Assembly: GCA_934047225.1 (NCBI GenBank)
Contig: OW203989.1
Coordinates: 10,019,977 to 10,083,976, forward strand
Length of the DNA stretch: 64,000 bases
Direction: 5' to 3'
Source of the DNA: Ypsolopha sequella
Taxonomy: Eukaryota; Arthropoda; Insecta; Lepidoptera; Ypsolophidae
The translations under genes and the position numbers were made by a program. Below the pieces are notes generated by a model. It saw only the letters and a program-made list of their open reading frames with translations, did no database searches and was not told where the DNA came from. The stretch's first letter is position 1; every line of letters begins with the position of its first letter. Below are positions 53,987 to 64,000 of the stretch, one piece after another.

Positions 53987-54219
53987 AGCGGGCCTATTAT
54001 GTATCTCTAGTTGCCTTCTGGACTGGGTGTCTATCATCAAAAACATAGATATACTATCGAATTCCGATTGTCTAAGGGTATGTTAGCACTTGAAGTGACG
54101 ACACAGTTCGTAAATAGTTCAATACCCACTAAAAGCAATTTTGAAAGTTTAGTTTTTATCCATGTTTTTGACGATAGGCACCCTGTCCAGTTGGCAACCT
54201 AAGATACAGAATAGGGGGG
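53987..54219. repeat. MITE, GCGGGCCTATTATGTATC family, copy 2
   Basis: GCGGGCCTATTATGTATCTC at the left and ACAGAATAGGGGGGCAGG at the right. The arms match 4718-4949. Confidence 0.8.
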
Positions 54220-54716
54220 CAGGTCTTGGATTCTGTTAAAACCCATCTAATAAAATATAATTGCCATCCATGTCATTCCAAATTGTCAAACCAGGAGAAA
54301 TGGTGTCGCAAACGATCTCATTTCAAGAAATATTTTTAACGAGCCGAATTTCTCCAATCGCGTTTATGTTTAACAGATCCCTAGAAAGAGATTTCTAAAA
54401 TTATTTAATCAAAATAATACCTTTTCAGCTGAAGTAGATATGCTAATTCTAAACGTGTCGATTTTTTTCCCTAGCGCCTTAAATGTACATGATGTGCAAG
54501 ACTTCCAATGTCACCTAGATTTGTGAAGAAAGTGGGTAATAGCTGCAGCATGAGAATGTAATTGAGGTAGATGTCCGATCTGTGAAATCTATGGTTACGA
54601 TTGCAGTAGCTTATTGGCAATAAAGATATAAATTATGGCGTGGACAAATTTTCGAAACATGTACGATTTGATTAATACTTTGCGATTGTCGGCACTTGGT
54701 GAAACTTGGATAGCAA
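54220..54716. other. Unassigned sequence
   Basis: No gene or repeat was recognised. Confidence 0.4.
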
Positions 54717-55042
54717 CATGATGAATAAACATACTTGCTCTCGTTTCACAGTTTCTTAGCCCCGACCGGTTTCGGTTTGATGATGGTATCAAGGGTTTAT
54801 ACTGATTAGATGTTATTCCGTGCAATAAATCATACAGTAAACTATATCGTTTACTATAAAAATTATATCGTTTACTATAAAAGTTATATTTTTACTATAA
54901 CTAAAAATGTTTACTATATCACTTATTGCACGGAATAACATCTAATCAGTCTAAACCCTTGACGATGGTGTAAAACCGAAACCAGTCGTGTTAAATAAGC
55001 GAATAAATTGTGAAACGAGTGCAAGTGTGTTTATTCATCATG
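54717..55042. repeat. Large foldback element, about 120-bp arms
   Basis: Inverted ends are CATGATGAATAAACATACTT and AAGTGTGTTTATTCATCATG. The arms contain CTGATTAGATGTTATTCCGT and complement. The loop carries ATATCGTTTACTATAAAA-type short direct repeats. Confidence 0.85.
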
Positions 55043-55484
55043 ATGTACGATTTGGTTTATATCCGGGTTGAGTTAATAGTCTTCTAATCACTTAATTACA
55101 AAATATCTTAATTCACCAAATCAAAGTTGCCTTTTAGTCAACAACAACGTAAGGTTTATAAATGGAAGTCTATTTTAGAGTGCATTCCCGAAATTTTAAT
55201 GTTATTTTTAGATTTATCAAATAATATGTTTTTTGCAATGGGTTCCAGAAAATGGATCTAAGGATTTCGATCTTTTCTTGTAAAGGGATTTTCAGGGGCG
55301 AAAAATCGATCTAGGTAAATATCATCTCTGTAAAACTACCTTTTTTTTTTGTCTATTTGTACGTTTTTCCTTTTTTGTAACGTATAGTATTTGACTCCAA
55401 AGTATTTTGATCGAGCGGAACTCGGTCGCCCAGGTACTTTATCTATTTATTTCAAAAAGCAGACAAAAAGAGCACGATGAAGTT
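55043..55484. other. Unassigned sequence
   Basis: No gene or repeat was recognised. Confidence 0.4.
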
Positions 55485-55663
55485 TAAAAACCAGTCAAGT
55501 GCGAGTCGGAATCACGCACACAGTATTCCGTACCACCACATAATCTTGATATCTCATATGGGGCCTCAAAGGGGTCTTGACAGACAGACAGACGGACAGA
55601 CAGACTTTCAACAAAGTGATCCTATAAGGGTTTCTTTTTTCATTTTGCGTTACGGAACCCTAA
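55485..55663 (-). repeat. Dispersed repeat, GTTCC...CTTGGCCGG family, reversed short copy
   Basis: CCAGTCAAGTGCGAGTCGGA at the left, a GACAGACAGACAGACGGACA run inside, and TTACGGAACCCTAAAAAC at the right. Confidence 0.75.
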
Positions 55664-55756
55664 AAACGACCGAATTGTTGAAAGAAAACAAATTAATATC
55701 TGAGAAAATAAATCTCCGGCGCGGTTAGATTATTATCAGTAGGTATCAGAGATAAT

Positions 55757-55800
55757 TAGATTGATAGATAGATTGATAGATAGATTGATAAATAATTAAT
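55757..55800. repeat. GATA-rich microsatellite
   Basis: GATTGATAGATAGATTGATA repeated, then AATTAATTAATCA. Confidence 0.8.
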
Positions 55801-56989
55801 TAATCAAACATTTTTTTTTTTTCAATTTGAGCTTGCACATTCATATTTTGTAAAAAAAAAATAGAATTTAGCATGTAATATGGTCATCAAAAGAGATATG
55901 TAACCAGACCCAGGCCACACACTGTGTGTATGAATTGAGTTTACCAAGTATTCCCCATCTCATGAATCACTCACCTGTGGGTTTTAGGTTTAGGCTCTGA
56001 GTATTTGCGCTGGGCCTTGTTACTTTTTTAATTACCTATCTCATTTGTAATAAGGGTTTCATCTTGGTAGAGAAGAAGAAGAGAATGCCCCATCGTCGTA
56101 ACCATTCCGGAACCGCACCGACCGAACCGAACCATTTGCTGCGTCCAGCTCTGCCAACGACGCTGGATTATGTGTCCCGAGTGCACTTCACAACCCTGTC
56201 AGCTAATCTGGTGAAGTACCAGATTACCGAATACGATTCTCGCTCTCTTAACGAAGGAAGAAATCTGGCCGAAGGGTGTCGTATTTCGGCGATTTCGTGG
56301 AAGGCTATCTGACACCCCCACTTTCGCAAGCGCGCAGCACTTCGCGCGATGAATCATTGTAATAGTAATATGTATATGGGCCCTTAGGAGCCTGCAATAA
56401 AAATACACTTGGCTAAACTTTAGATTACGGGACGGGGCTTTCATAATTTTTTGATAGAAAGTAGATGATATTAGAAGACTTACAGCGAAGTTCTTTTTTG
56501 AAGAAGCCTCATAGTTCTCGAGAAATAAATTTGTACATTTCGGTAAATGTCACCATTTTTACTAACCAATCCATTCAAAAACCAGTAGATACCTACAATC
56601 TATCATTTTAGTCTTAAATTATAAAATCCAACTACTATGCGGGTACGTTAAAGCTGTTTAAAAGCCGACTCAGTGCACCCCGACTCTATACAGGCTTGTG
56701 GTTACTACCCCTAGAGTGTATATGAAAAGCCGGAGGCGTAGAGGGAGTGCAGGCCCCGCCCGCCGTAATGAAGTGCAGGCAACCATGCGAGCCGTAGCGT
56801 CTGAGGCTGGTCGCCGAAGGCGACCAACAAGCCGAAGCTGCAGAGATGAACATGGGTGCCTGCGCTTCGGCAAGGGCAAAGGGGCTGCACTTCCCGCAGC
56901 GCCGGAGCTGATGCAGAAACAAATCTTTAAAAAAAGTGACTTCTGTACTAATTACATTTTCATGCAAAACCATGAGTTTGCATGATGGC
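55801..56989. other. Unassigned, locally GC-rich sequence
   Basis: 56080-56400 and 56690-56910 are GC-richer and have open frames on both strands (56064-56312 plus, 56199-56444 minus, 56686-57222 minus, 56698-56985 plus). They contradict each other and show no domain I recognise. They could be fragments of unidentified elements. Confidence 0.35.
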
Positions 56990-57190
56990 GGGATAACAGG
57001 GGGTAGCTTCTCCACCCCCCCCTCTATAGTATGTGCCGTAATGTACATTTTTACCGGTAATATCACATACATAACTTCAAATTTAAAACCATGAATATCT
57101 CGGAAACCATGGGTTATCTTCAAGTGAGGGGGGTAGCAGGGGGTAGCCCCTCCCCCACTCTCTCCCCTTCTTATCCACACCCCCCTATCT
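56990..57190. repeat. G-rich/C-rich tandem pair
   Basis: ACAGGGGGTAGCTTCTCCAC then CCCCCCC, and AGCAGGGGGTAGCCCCTCCC about 125 bp later, with CCGTAATGTACATTTTTACC versus CCGTAATATAAATTTTTACC following each. The G runs could form quadruplex structure. Confidence 0.6.
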
Positions 57191-58189
57191 TGCGTCCCGT
57201 AATATAAATTTTTACCATACACTTATTAACAAAAGTGTTACACATAAACAACGACTGCACATAAACCACACAAAAACAATACATTCAATATTATCCTCAT
57301 CTACCACTATGGTTTAGGACCGAAGTGTGTGGGCTGAGCCTAGTTGCTTATCTCATTTGTTGATTGTACTTAAATACACTTATTAACAAAAGCGTTACAC
57401 AAAAAACATACAAATACACTTAACACAGATGATGTAGAGATAAAATTACAAGTTCAATATCATGCTTATCTACCACTATGTAATGGCCGACGGCAAATTG
57501 TCAACAGATGGTCATAGCAGTACCGCCCCAGGAAAAACGTAATTCGCTGTTATCGGATAAAAAGTGTACGTAATAATGAGTCAATATTATCGATTCGTCT
57601 TGGTATGTTTGCTTTGCTCCATTGACACAGTGACCGCTCGTGACCGCAAGACTTTGAAGTTAGAAGCCTAAAACCAGAAAATATTGATTAATAACTCTAA
57701 TTAGTACGGTTATATGACTGTCTGTGTTCATTATCTGACCCACAGATAATTTTAGTATGCTTTAAACTAACAAGAAGTTTATAAGCAGACTGGAGTGCTC
57801 ACCTCTATTAAAAGCCGCACGCTAAAAGAAATTACCTTAATGTTTATATATTGCTCATGAAATTTCCTTTTTATTGTGGTATCGCTATCTCTATTAGTCT
57901 TGAAAGCTACTTGAGGGTAATTTTTTTTGGCGTGGCCTTGCCATAGGAAGTGAGCGCTGTTCTTGTGCATTTTATTAATCTATTGCCTGGAGTTTTAGTC
58001 GCTGCCGGAAATTAGAGAAAAAAAGCTTTTGCTATGGATCCAACCCTGGAATCAAGGAAAAAAATCAGCTGTTCCAAAAATACATATGTACACCTACTCG
58101 ACCAAAATGTATCAAACGGTCGACTTTCTTTTCCAATGTCAGGGTTGGCTCTGTAGTTGTTCGTATAGACGAGTTACATACCTACTTAA
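57191..58189. other. Unassigned, with a short direct repeat
   Basis: TACACTTATTAACAAAAGTG plus TTACACA at 57217-57244 recurs at 57377-57401, and ATCTACCACTATG recurs at 57299 and 57468. It is a diverged tandem of about 160 bp. No gene was seen. Confidence 0.45.
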
Positions 58190-58620
58190 ATATACTCACC
58201 CTTGTCTCCTAGAGGAGTAGGCAGACACTACAGATTTCCATCTGCTACGATCCAAACACACCGCTTTCGCCTCTTCTATATCCATCAATCTATATAGATT
58301 CTATATAGTCATACAAGCTCTTCAATTCCGGGTACTTTTGACATTGCACTTCTTCAGTATGTCGCCAACTTGGTCAGCATACGTCTTGTAGGGCAACCTG
58401 GGGCCTTGTTGTCAAGGCATCTATCGCTATTGATTTCAAAGGTAACGTCATTGGCTAGAAATTACGTCATACATCGTTTCTAGCCAATCACGCGTACTTT
58501 TGACAGCGATAGCGATAGATGTTAAAGTTAGACAATAAGGCCCCTGGTCGAGCTGTACCTTCTACTTGCGCACCATATGTCCAAACAGGCCGCAACGATC
58601 CCGTATGTCGATATTTTTCA
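58190..58620 (-). pseudogene. LINE ORF C-terminal end, interrupted by a MITE
   Basis: On the minus strand, right to left, one reads ...WCASRRYSSTR, then (after the MITE) LPYKTYADQVGDILKKCNVK and later VADGNL and PLGDKG. This is the same C-terminal tip as 4950-5155. It is broken by stops and by the insert at 58400-58544. Confidence 0.6.
58400..58544. repeat. MITE, GGGGCCTTGTTGTC family, nested in a LINE fragment
   Basis: Inverted ends are GGGGCCTTGTTGTCAAGGCA and AGTTAGACAATAAGGCCCC. Inner arms are ATCTATCGCTAT/ATAGCGATAGAT and TTGGCTAGAAA/TTTCTAGCCAA. Coding similarity of the LINE resumes on both sides. Confidence 0.8.
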
Positions 58621-58649
58621 CTCTGTCATACTTTGTAAGGAACGAATTT

Positions 58650-58845
58650 CCACTATAGTGTACACAAGGGCGGATCCAGCCTGCGAGCCAGGGAGGGGGG
58701 TCACAGGCTCCGAATTAGTCCAAATATAATACAATTTTGTGTAATTATAGGCAAATTTTGCGTGTCTGTATAGAGAAAGCTAGGCCCAGGGGGGGGAGGG
58801 TCATGACCCCCCTGGATCCGCCGTTGAGTGTACACAATAGTAGGT
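58650..58845. repeat. MITE, GGGCGGATCCAG family
   Basis: AGTGTACACAAGGGCGGATC (plus CAG) and CTGGATCCGCCGTTGAGTGT (plus ACAC) are inverted ends. Subterminal GGAGGGGGGTCA/TGACCCCCCT also pairs. Confidence 0.8.
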
Positions 58846-59640
58846 ACAAGTCTAGCTTTACGCTTTTCAGCGACTAAAAGTCTAGTCATTTCACTTTTCG
58901 AGGCCTACGCAATGGGGTATTGATTCATCTCGGTTTTCCGTCGTATTATCAAAATTCGCCTTGCTCCAATGACACAGTGGCCGGCCGTCTTCGTCGTCGA
59001 CGTCGCTCTGCTGCGCCGGCGCCGCGCCGGTACTGCGTCACGTGACCCCCGCAGGGGTGCCACTTGTTGAAGATTAATTAAGTTATAAAATTTGATTGAA
59101 CGAATATTGCATAAAGTAGACGGAATTTTTACAGCAATTCTTCAAGTTGGAAAACAAATGGAACTATATCTGTAACTGTAGAATCATTAAGCTGACAAAA
59201 GGTTGTACAGCATAGGTAAAAAAATAAAATAGTGGGTACTAGGTTCTTATTTTATCGGTGGGTATAAATTGTAGTACTTGCCATGCCGAGTCACAAAGGC
59301 ACAAGAAAGCTTTGAATTATGAATGAAAACGAAAATATCTTTATTACAGAAATTGGTTATAGTATACATAAATTAACTTGTTAAGTGGAAACTAGGCTCT
59401 ACCCAGGAACATTAAAAAAATATTATGATTATGTGCTTAAATAGATTTAATAAATACCTAAAAATTACAAAAAATTAACAAAACATACTTGAAGTTTAAA
59501 TCTGAAAGTGAAAGTGAAAATATGCGAAAAGAGGTAATATTTTCGCTGCATTTTAAGACCATTTGTTGACATACATGCTCGTATTTATTAGTTTCTAGTA
59601 AATCCTATAAAAGATATTGAAATAGGATTATGTTTATTTT
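58846..59640. other. Unassigned, with a GC-rich patch
   Basis: 58978-59060 is GC-rich with many CG dinucleotides (CTGCGCCGGCGCCGCGCCGG). It has no recognisable gene on either strand. The remainder is AT-rich. Confidence 0.35.
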
Positions 59641-59851
59641 GCGAAATCCATCGCTATGCGCTATGAATACTCTAAATATTATTAGAGTGCATTACAAACT
59701 AGAAAAGATCAATTAGCAATTGGTAGCGCGCTTGTCTTGATAACAAGAGGTCGCAGGTTCGAATCCTGGCCCGGGGATTTTTTTTTTCAAATTCTTGTCT
59801 TTGGGTTTGTTTCTGATTGATCTTTTCTAGTTTTTAATGCACTCTAATAAA
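59641..59851 (+). repeat. tRNA-like repeat flanked by inverted ends
   Basis: Inverted arms TTAGAGTGCATTACAAACTA / TAGTTTTTAATGCACTCTAA with GAAAAGATCAAT/ATTGATCTTTTC surround a tRNA-like block (59717-59778) containing TTGGTAGCGCGCTTG and GGTCGCAGGTTCGAATCCTG. Same family as 1149-1290 and 30291-30516. Confidence 0.7.
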
Positions 59852-60504
59852 ATTTAGGATAGTGAAATATTCAATAATTGACAACCCTAGAAAACCGGCT
59901 GTACAACTTTCGCGGTTCGTCCCAATACTGCGAGTCAACTGTTACATCAGATTACGTACATCTTTGTTGTCAACTTGTCAGTGTGTCTGTCAGACATTCT
60001 TGTTGTAATAGTTTTTAACTGACTTCAAAAAAGGGGAGTCTTAATTCAACGAGTGTATGTTTACATGTAAGTTTGTCCCCTAATAGGAATATTTCGAGAA
60101 ATACTGATTGTTTCAACTGCTTTAACTTTAACTTATATTCGCGAATAGCACCTTTTCAATATATTACTTGCTTCATCAATTCATTATGTCAATATGCATA
60201 AATACTATATCTTTAAAATTTTTCTAATATGGCAGAACTAATTACATTATTATCTCAAGAAGGTGGCGTTATTGAGGTGTTGTCGGGTGATAATTTGATA
60301 ACCTTTTTCCTTCAAAAAGGTTGTTCTACCCATGAATATGAACAACTTTTACTATGGGGCCAAGTTTTACAAAAAATATTTGTGCTTTTCTTATTTTTAG
60401 GCCAACTGGGTGTGGTTTTGTAGAATTTGTTGAAATAATTCTTTATGACTGATTTCATCATGCTCGTATTTATTATTATGTCGTCGGCACATACATATTT
60501 CTGT
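59852..60504. other. Unassigned sequence with a small ATG-initiated ORF
   Basis: The 64-codon frame at 60229-60423 starts at ATG and has a hydrophobic C-terminal stretch, but part of it (AACAACTTTTACTATGG) is a MITE-arm motif, so it is probably chance. Confidence 0.35.
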
Positions 60505-60660
60505 TAAAATTAGGTGGGGTCACCCCGCTCCGCTTCGCTCGGCTCCCCAAATTTATTTACATGTAAACCTAACACGCTCTCCGCTCCGCTCGTCATCGCA
60601 CCTATTTTTGGCGTTTGGTGAAAGATTTTCGATTTCATACTTTATGCTTTACCACGACAG
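60505..60660 (-). repeat. Interior of the GTGGCCATATCG MITE, without ends
   Basis: Minus-strand match to 40985-41130: TTTCACCAAA-type flank, GTTAGGTTTACATGTAAATA and the GAGCGAAGCGGAGCG block. Confidence 0.65.
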
Positions 60661-61169
60661 ATATAAACGTAGAATAAGTTTGTGTTTAAAAGGTATGTAC
60701 GGAACCCTCATGTGCAAGAGTCCTTTTCGCAGTTACTTAAAATAAGATATTTATGTCTCGCCTTAACAAATTTATATTTGTCATAGAAAATGGGAAGATT
60801 TACAATCATAAAACTGTTGACAATAAGAAATAACTTGTAACTATGATAATACTGCGTAGTACTCTTATATACGAATAACTTTAAAGCCAGGTTTACATTA
60901 AGGCTAGTTAGTAGTAGAGTTCCTATTTAATCAACTAGTCTTATTTAATTTCTTTTGACTTTTAACCAGCTATAATTTTTACATACTCAGCTGCAATCGT
61001 TTAAATTTGGCTAGTAATGTAATTGTACTTTTTAACCATCGCACTCGACTCCTCCTCTACCTGTGTAAACTACTCTTAAAATCTCGAAAAAAAAAAAATA
61101 GCAGTTTCGTAGGAAAAATACAAACAAAACCTACTTGACCAAAATGTATTCAGTGCGGTTTCAAAATTA
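60661..61169. other. Unassigned AT-rich sequence
   Basis: ACGGAACCCTCATGTGCAAG near 60699 is a short relic of the GTTCC...GGCCGG repeat. Nothing else was recognised. Confidence 0.4.
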
Positions 61170-61442
61170 AATCAATAGCTCCTGAACAAAACCTTATTAC
61201 CTATGTTTTGTGTAAATTTCATCGAGAAATTTCCATTGGTTTCTATAAATTAGAATTTAAAAGTTATTTTAAAACTCTAATTAAAAAAAAACCAATGGAA
61301 ACTTTTCTATGGCAGCATCCACAATACATAGCTAATAAGGTTTTGTTGAATAACTATTGAGTGAATTTTGAATTTAGGTGTTCTGTTTTGATTAATTAAA
61401 AAAGGCGGGTTTTTCACAATCCGGCTACTAAACGGGTCTTAA
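61170..61442. repeat. TTAA-bounded MITE, copy missing its left end
   Basis: AACAAAACCTTATTACCTAT and complement, CATTGGTTTCTATAAATTAG, and CACAATCCGGCTACTAAACG lead to TTAA at 61439-61442, which is also the first TTAA of the next element. Confidence 0.75.
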
Positions 61443-61947
61443 CGGGACACCTGACGCTAGAACATCAACAACACCAGGTTTTCAAGGGTTCATTGGGAAA
61501 AACTAGGTTTCTCCTCATATTGATGAAAATATATTTGATTTATCGATCTTTTATCTAGGGATTCCACCTGTAAACAATGTATTAAGATTTATACTTTTGT
61601 CAAAAAAATAATGTATTCCACCCACTTTTTTTTTGGTTTTCAAACGTTCGTTTCAAAAACGCGGTTAAGAGATCAACTTGATTATTTTTTTATAAAATAG
61701 GCTATAGAAATATGAAGGGATGTTACCTAAATGGAATATTTTTTTCCCTACAAAATATTTCAGTATTAGATAAAAACACACCAATTTGTTGTTTCGCTGC
61801 GTGATCACTAGTATTACGCGTCCAAGAAAAAGAGGCCAAAGAGCCAACATATAGTCGCCTCTATGAAAAGCAAATAAGGTATTTGCCATTAGACTTATTG
61901 TGCTGGACGGGTAATAAAAAAAGTTGCTGGGTATGCCATCCTCTTAA
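61439..61947. mobile_element. TTAA-ended DNA-transposon-like element, compact copy
   Basis: TTAACGGGACACCTGACGCT at the left and GGTATGCCATCCTCTTAA at the right (TTAA 61439-61442 and 61944-61947). Its body matches 22428-23060. The outer few bases of the ends are only weakly inverted. No transposase frame was seen. Confidence 0.7.
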
Positions 61948-63660
61948 ACAGTTGACTTTTCTTTCGCGATTTCAGGGTTGGCTGCATAGTAACAGTTGTT
62001 TATAGACGAGTATCATCGTCAGTTTTTGGCTTTTCAGTTATTTAAAATGCATCCAGTGCATCGAAGGTATGGACAGCTTTATTTTTCGACTGATTTACGT
62101 TGAATGAATGTGAACTACCTATGGATATAATATATTGTATATGTTGTAGAGCATAAGGCGTGGGTGAATTTAATCTTGACTGGCAATTTTATGGCTTGTT
62201 TTATGGTCCGATATTTCGAAATTCAATATTGTTTTGTTGCATTACCTAAACAAAATAACTAACATTTGCAGGAAATAATAAAACTTCAACATGCAAGCAT
62301 AAAATACGTTTATATTTGAATTAAACTCCACGATGTATTTAGTACTATGTTTTATAGCTTATTTATATGTACAAAATGTTAGAATTGAAAAATTTCGTCA
62401 CTCAGTTGCAATGAAGAAAATGATTAGCTAGGTTAGCCATAAAATTCCGTGGAATGTTGCAATCTGTAGAGACAAAGAATTTTCAATCAAAGTGAACCAA
62501 TTTGAATCTTAGACAAATTTAATGGTCCGCAGACATCTAGGTTTACTAATGATTTGGAAACCGCAATAGAGTTGACAAGAACTACATTATTCAGACCTGT
62601 TCGTATAAATAACTTGTAGGTTACTAGTAGTTCGATAAGAGAAATCTATAACCCACCAAGGGACTGGTGAAACTTTGTCACTTCTTCTTTTGCGTATTCA
62701 CGTAGTCACGCTGTTTGAGTTTTATTTTTCAGATAGCACTCCCTTTTTTGTTGCATGCATACCATCCATTTTTTTTAATTTTAAAGTTTCGATGTAAAGC
62801 TCCTGAAAATATTTGGTAATAGTACATTATTGCAAAGGCAGCGAAATAGGCAATTGCAGGTCGAGTATGAGTTTGAAGGCCGAGCCGCAGGCAAGGACTT
62901 CAATGATACGAGACAGGCAATTGCCATTTCGGCCGAGGCATATATAGTGCTTTTCTTAAAAAAATGCAAGGAATTAAAAAAGGGCCTTTTATATAATATA
63001 TATTTTTTTTACAGTTTGTGCCGAAAGGTAAACGCATCTGTGGCTATACAGCCACGAGAACGCAATGTGTACGATAGATGAAAGAGTTCTAAATTCAAAC
63101 AGCACACCGTTTCATACAACATTGCCGGTGCATGCGCTCTTCGTTCCAAATTCAAAGAATGCGCCGAGAAGTGATTTTGGTTTTTCAATCTACGTAAATA
63201 TGATACTGCGCGTGTTCTTTATTCAAAAGTAATGATAATATTTCCGCGTATGTTTAAGAAAAATTAATATAATAGTTGGTAACATGTTTGAAATGACTGT
63301 CTAGATGTGACCCATTTAATATCACTATTTAGAGGAGCCCTGATTGGGATTAAAAAACAAGCATCAAAATAAAAAAAAAATACATATTTCTATCATACTT
63401 TCGAGTACAGAGTCGTCAGGCAGAAAGTAAGTTACAAAATTAGCATCCATCTAGTCGTTTCCTTAGAGCAGAGCGAGTGCAATTCCCAAAGATTTAGTCA
63501 TTTCTACTAGCTAAAGTGTATAGTTTCATACAGTTGAAACTCCAATTTCATCACTCCACTGAACGACCGATCTTCCACTAACGTCCTCTACAACTCAAAA
63601 CGCGGGTCTATTTGTATAAAAATATAAATTTCTTAAAAACATTAGACCAATATACATACT
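61948..63660. other. Unassigned sequence
   Basis: A short segment near 61960-62010 (GTTGACTTTTCTTTCGCGAT, CAGGGTTGGCTGCATAGTAA) resembles 58110-58160. No gene was recognised. AGGCAATTGC occurs twice near 62850 and 62915, inverted in context. Confidence 0.4.
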
Positions 63661-63828
63661 TTAGTTAGACAGACGTTTTGTAAACTGCATCGTCGATACG
63701 CCGGACCGGACAGTCCAGGCAACCTTGTCGACAGGGCCGCCGCTGACGCTGCCACCGCCGCCGCTGCCACCGGCCGGCGACATCGGTCTCGTTATAGCAG
63801 CACTGACTGCGTGGGCGCAACGGGGCAT
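63661..63828 (-). CDS. Possible GC-rich host exon (hypothetical)
   Basis: From the ATG at 63826-63828, the minus-strand frame reads MPRCAHAVSAAITRPMSPAG, a Gly/Ser-rich stretch (GGSGGGGSVSGG), then PVDKVAWTVRSGVSTMQFTK to a stop. The composition, rich in CG, differs sharply from the AT-rich surroundings, as for a conserved or 5' exon. Potential donors (AAGGTTGCC, GGCGTATCG) are weak. No domain is recognised. It may be a first exon whose gene extends left, or only a CpG-rich patch. Confidence 0.3.
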   Translation of the reverse strand: MPRCAHAVSAAITRPMSPAGGSGGGGSVSGGPVDKVAWTVRSGVSTMQFTKRLSN

Positions 63829-64000
63829 TCCTTCTTGATTCACAGCCGTGCGCGTGCCTAGAATTAACGCGTATCGAACATATTTTGTAGATTTGTCAAA
63901 AAAAGTGACGTGTTTTTCGAATTAATTTTCTGTCTACATACGAATTAAATTACAATTGCCTAATTTTATGAACGCGAAGTTGTGAAAACGCTACGTGATT
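63829..64000. other. Unassigned window edge
   Basis: No feature was recognised upstream of the possible exon. Confidence 0.4.

Noticed and set aside
56686..57222. 178-codon minus-strand open frame
   Set aside because: It is contradicted by open frames on the opposite strand and crosses the duplicated G-rich block. Composition alone explains its length.
59717..59778. Possible tRNA gene
   Set aside because: Box-A- and box-B-like motifs are present but the acceptor stem does not pair, and similar blocks recur in the repeat family at 1149 and 30291.
1..64000. CRISPR array, bacterial operon or phage content
   Set aside because: The only regular tandem array (77 bp) has no spacers, and the rest has eukaryotic repeat structure and no prokaryotic gene packing.

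Overview
This window looks like repeat-dense, intergenic or intronic DNA from an insect nuclear genome, most probably a lepidopteran (moth or butterfly). The reasons are the high AT content, the absence of bacterial-type gene packing, abundant short inverted-repeat (MITE-like) elements, several non-LTR retrotransposon families, and a LINE ORF1 whose C-terminal domain resembles the baculovirus FP25K-like domain often seen in lepidopteran elements. I found no convincing host protein-coding gene. One short GC-rich ORF at the far right (63661-63828, minus) could be a host exon.

Layout. 1-5490: decayed repeats, foldback elements and a small ribozyme-like motif. 5491-14301: a complete LTR-bounded element on the minus strand. 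It has two 728-bp LTRs that read as identical, a 5-bp target duplication (ACACC), candidate PPT and PBS, a roughly 20-copy array of a 77-bp repeat in its leader, and an interior with only broken coding remnants. 14302-42599: a mosaic of MITEs, many in two to four copies here, several with other elements nested inside and some with clear target-site duplications. This part includes a 163-bp-arm perfect palindrome (19337-19678), a retroposon-like insert built on a 115-bp-arm perfect palindrome with tRNA-like sequence (26743-27051), and a 245-bp tandem duplication (22314-22803). 42600-46309: a 5'-truncated non-LTR retrotransposon with an intact 958-residue endonuclease/reverse transcriptase ORF, a (TAAA)n tail and a 10-bp target duplication. 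46310-64000: more MITEs, RTE-type LINE tails, TTAA-bounded elements and tRNA-like repeats.

The most interesting signal is a small motif at three loci (3263-3310, 19545-19582 with its mirror copy at 19433-19470, and 21208-21252). It keeps CTGATGCC ... CGAAATATAT while two flanking stems change sequence but stay paired. The topology is that of a minimal type-I hammerhead ribozyme, but the normally essential A9 is replaced by CC. Small hammerhead variants with almost no stem III are known from Penelope-like elements; whether this family is active or related is open.

The only intact machinery is the LINE ORF2. The MITEs, LINE tails and LTR element would depend on proteins encoded elsewhere. All coordinates were read by eye. 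Repeat boundaries without target duplications or clear inverted-repeat ends are approximate.
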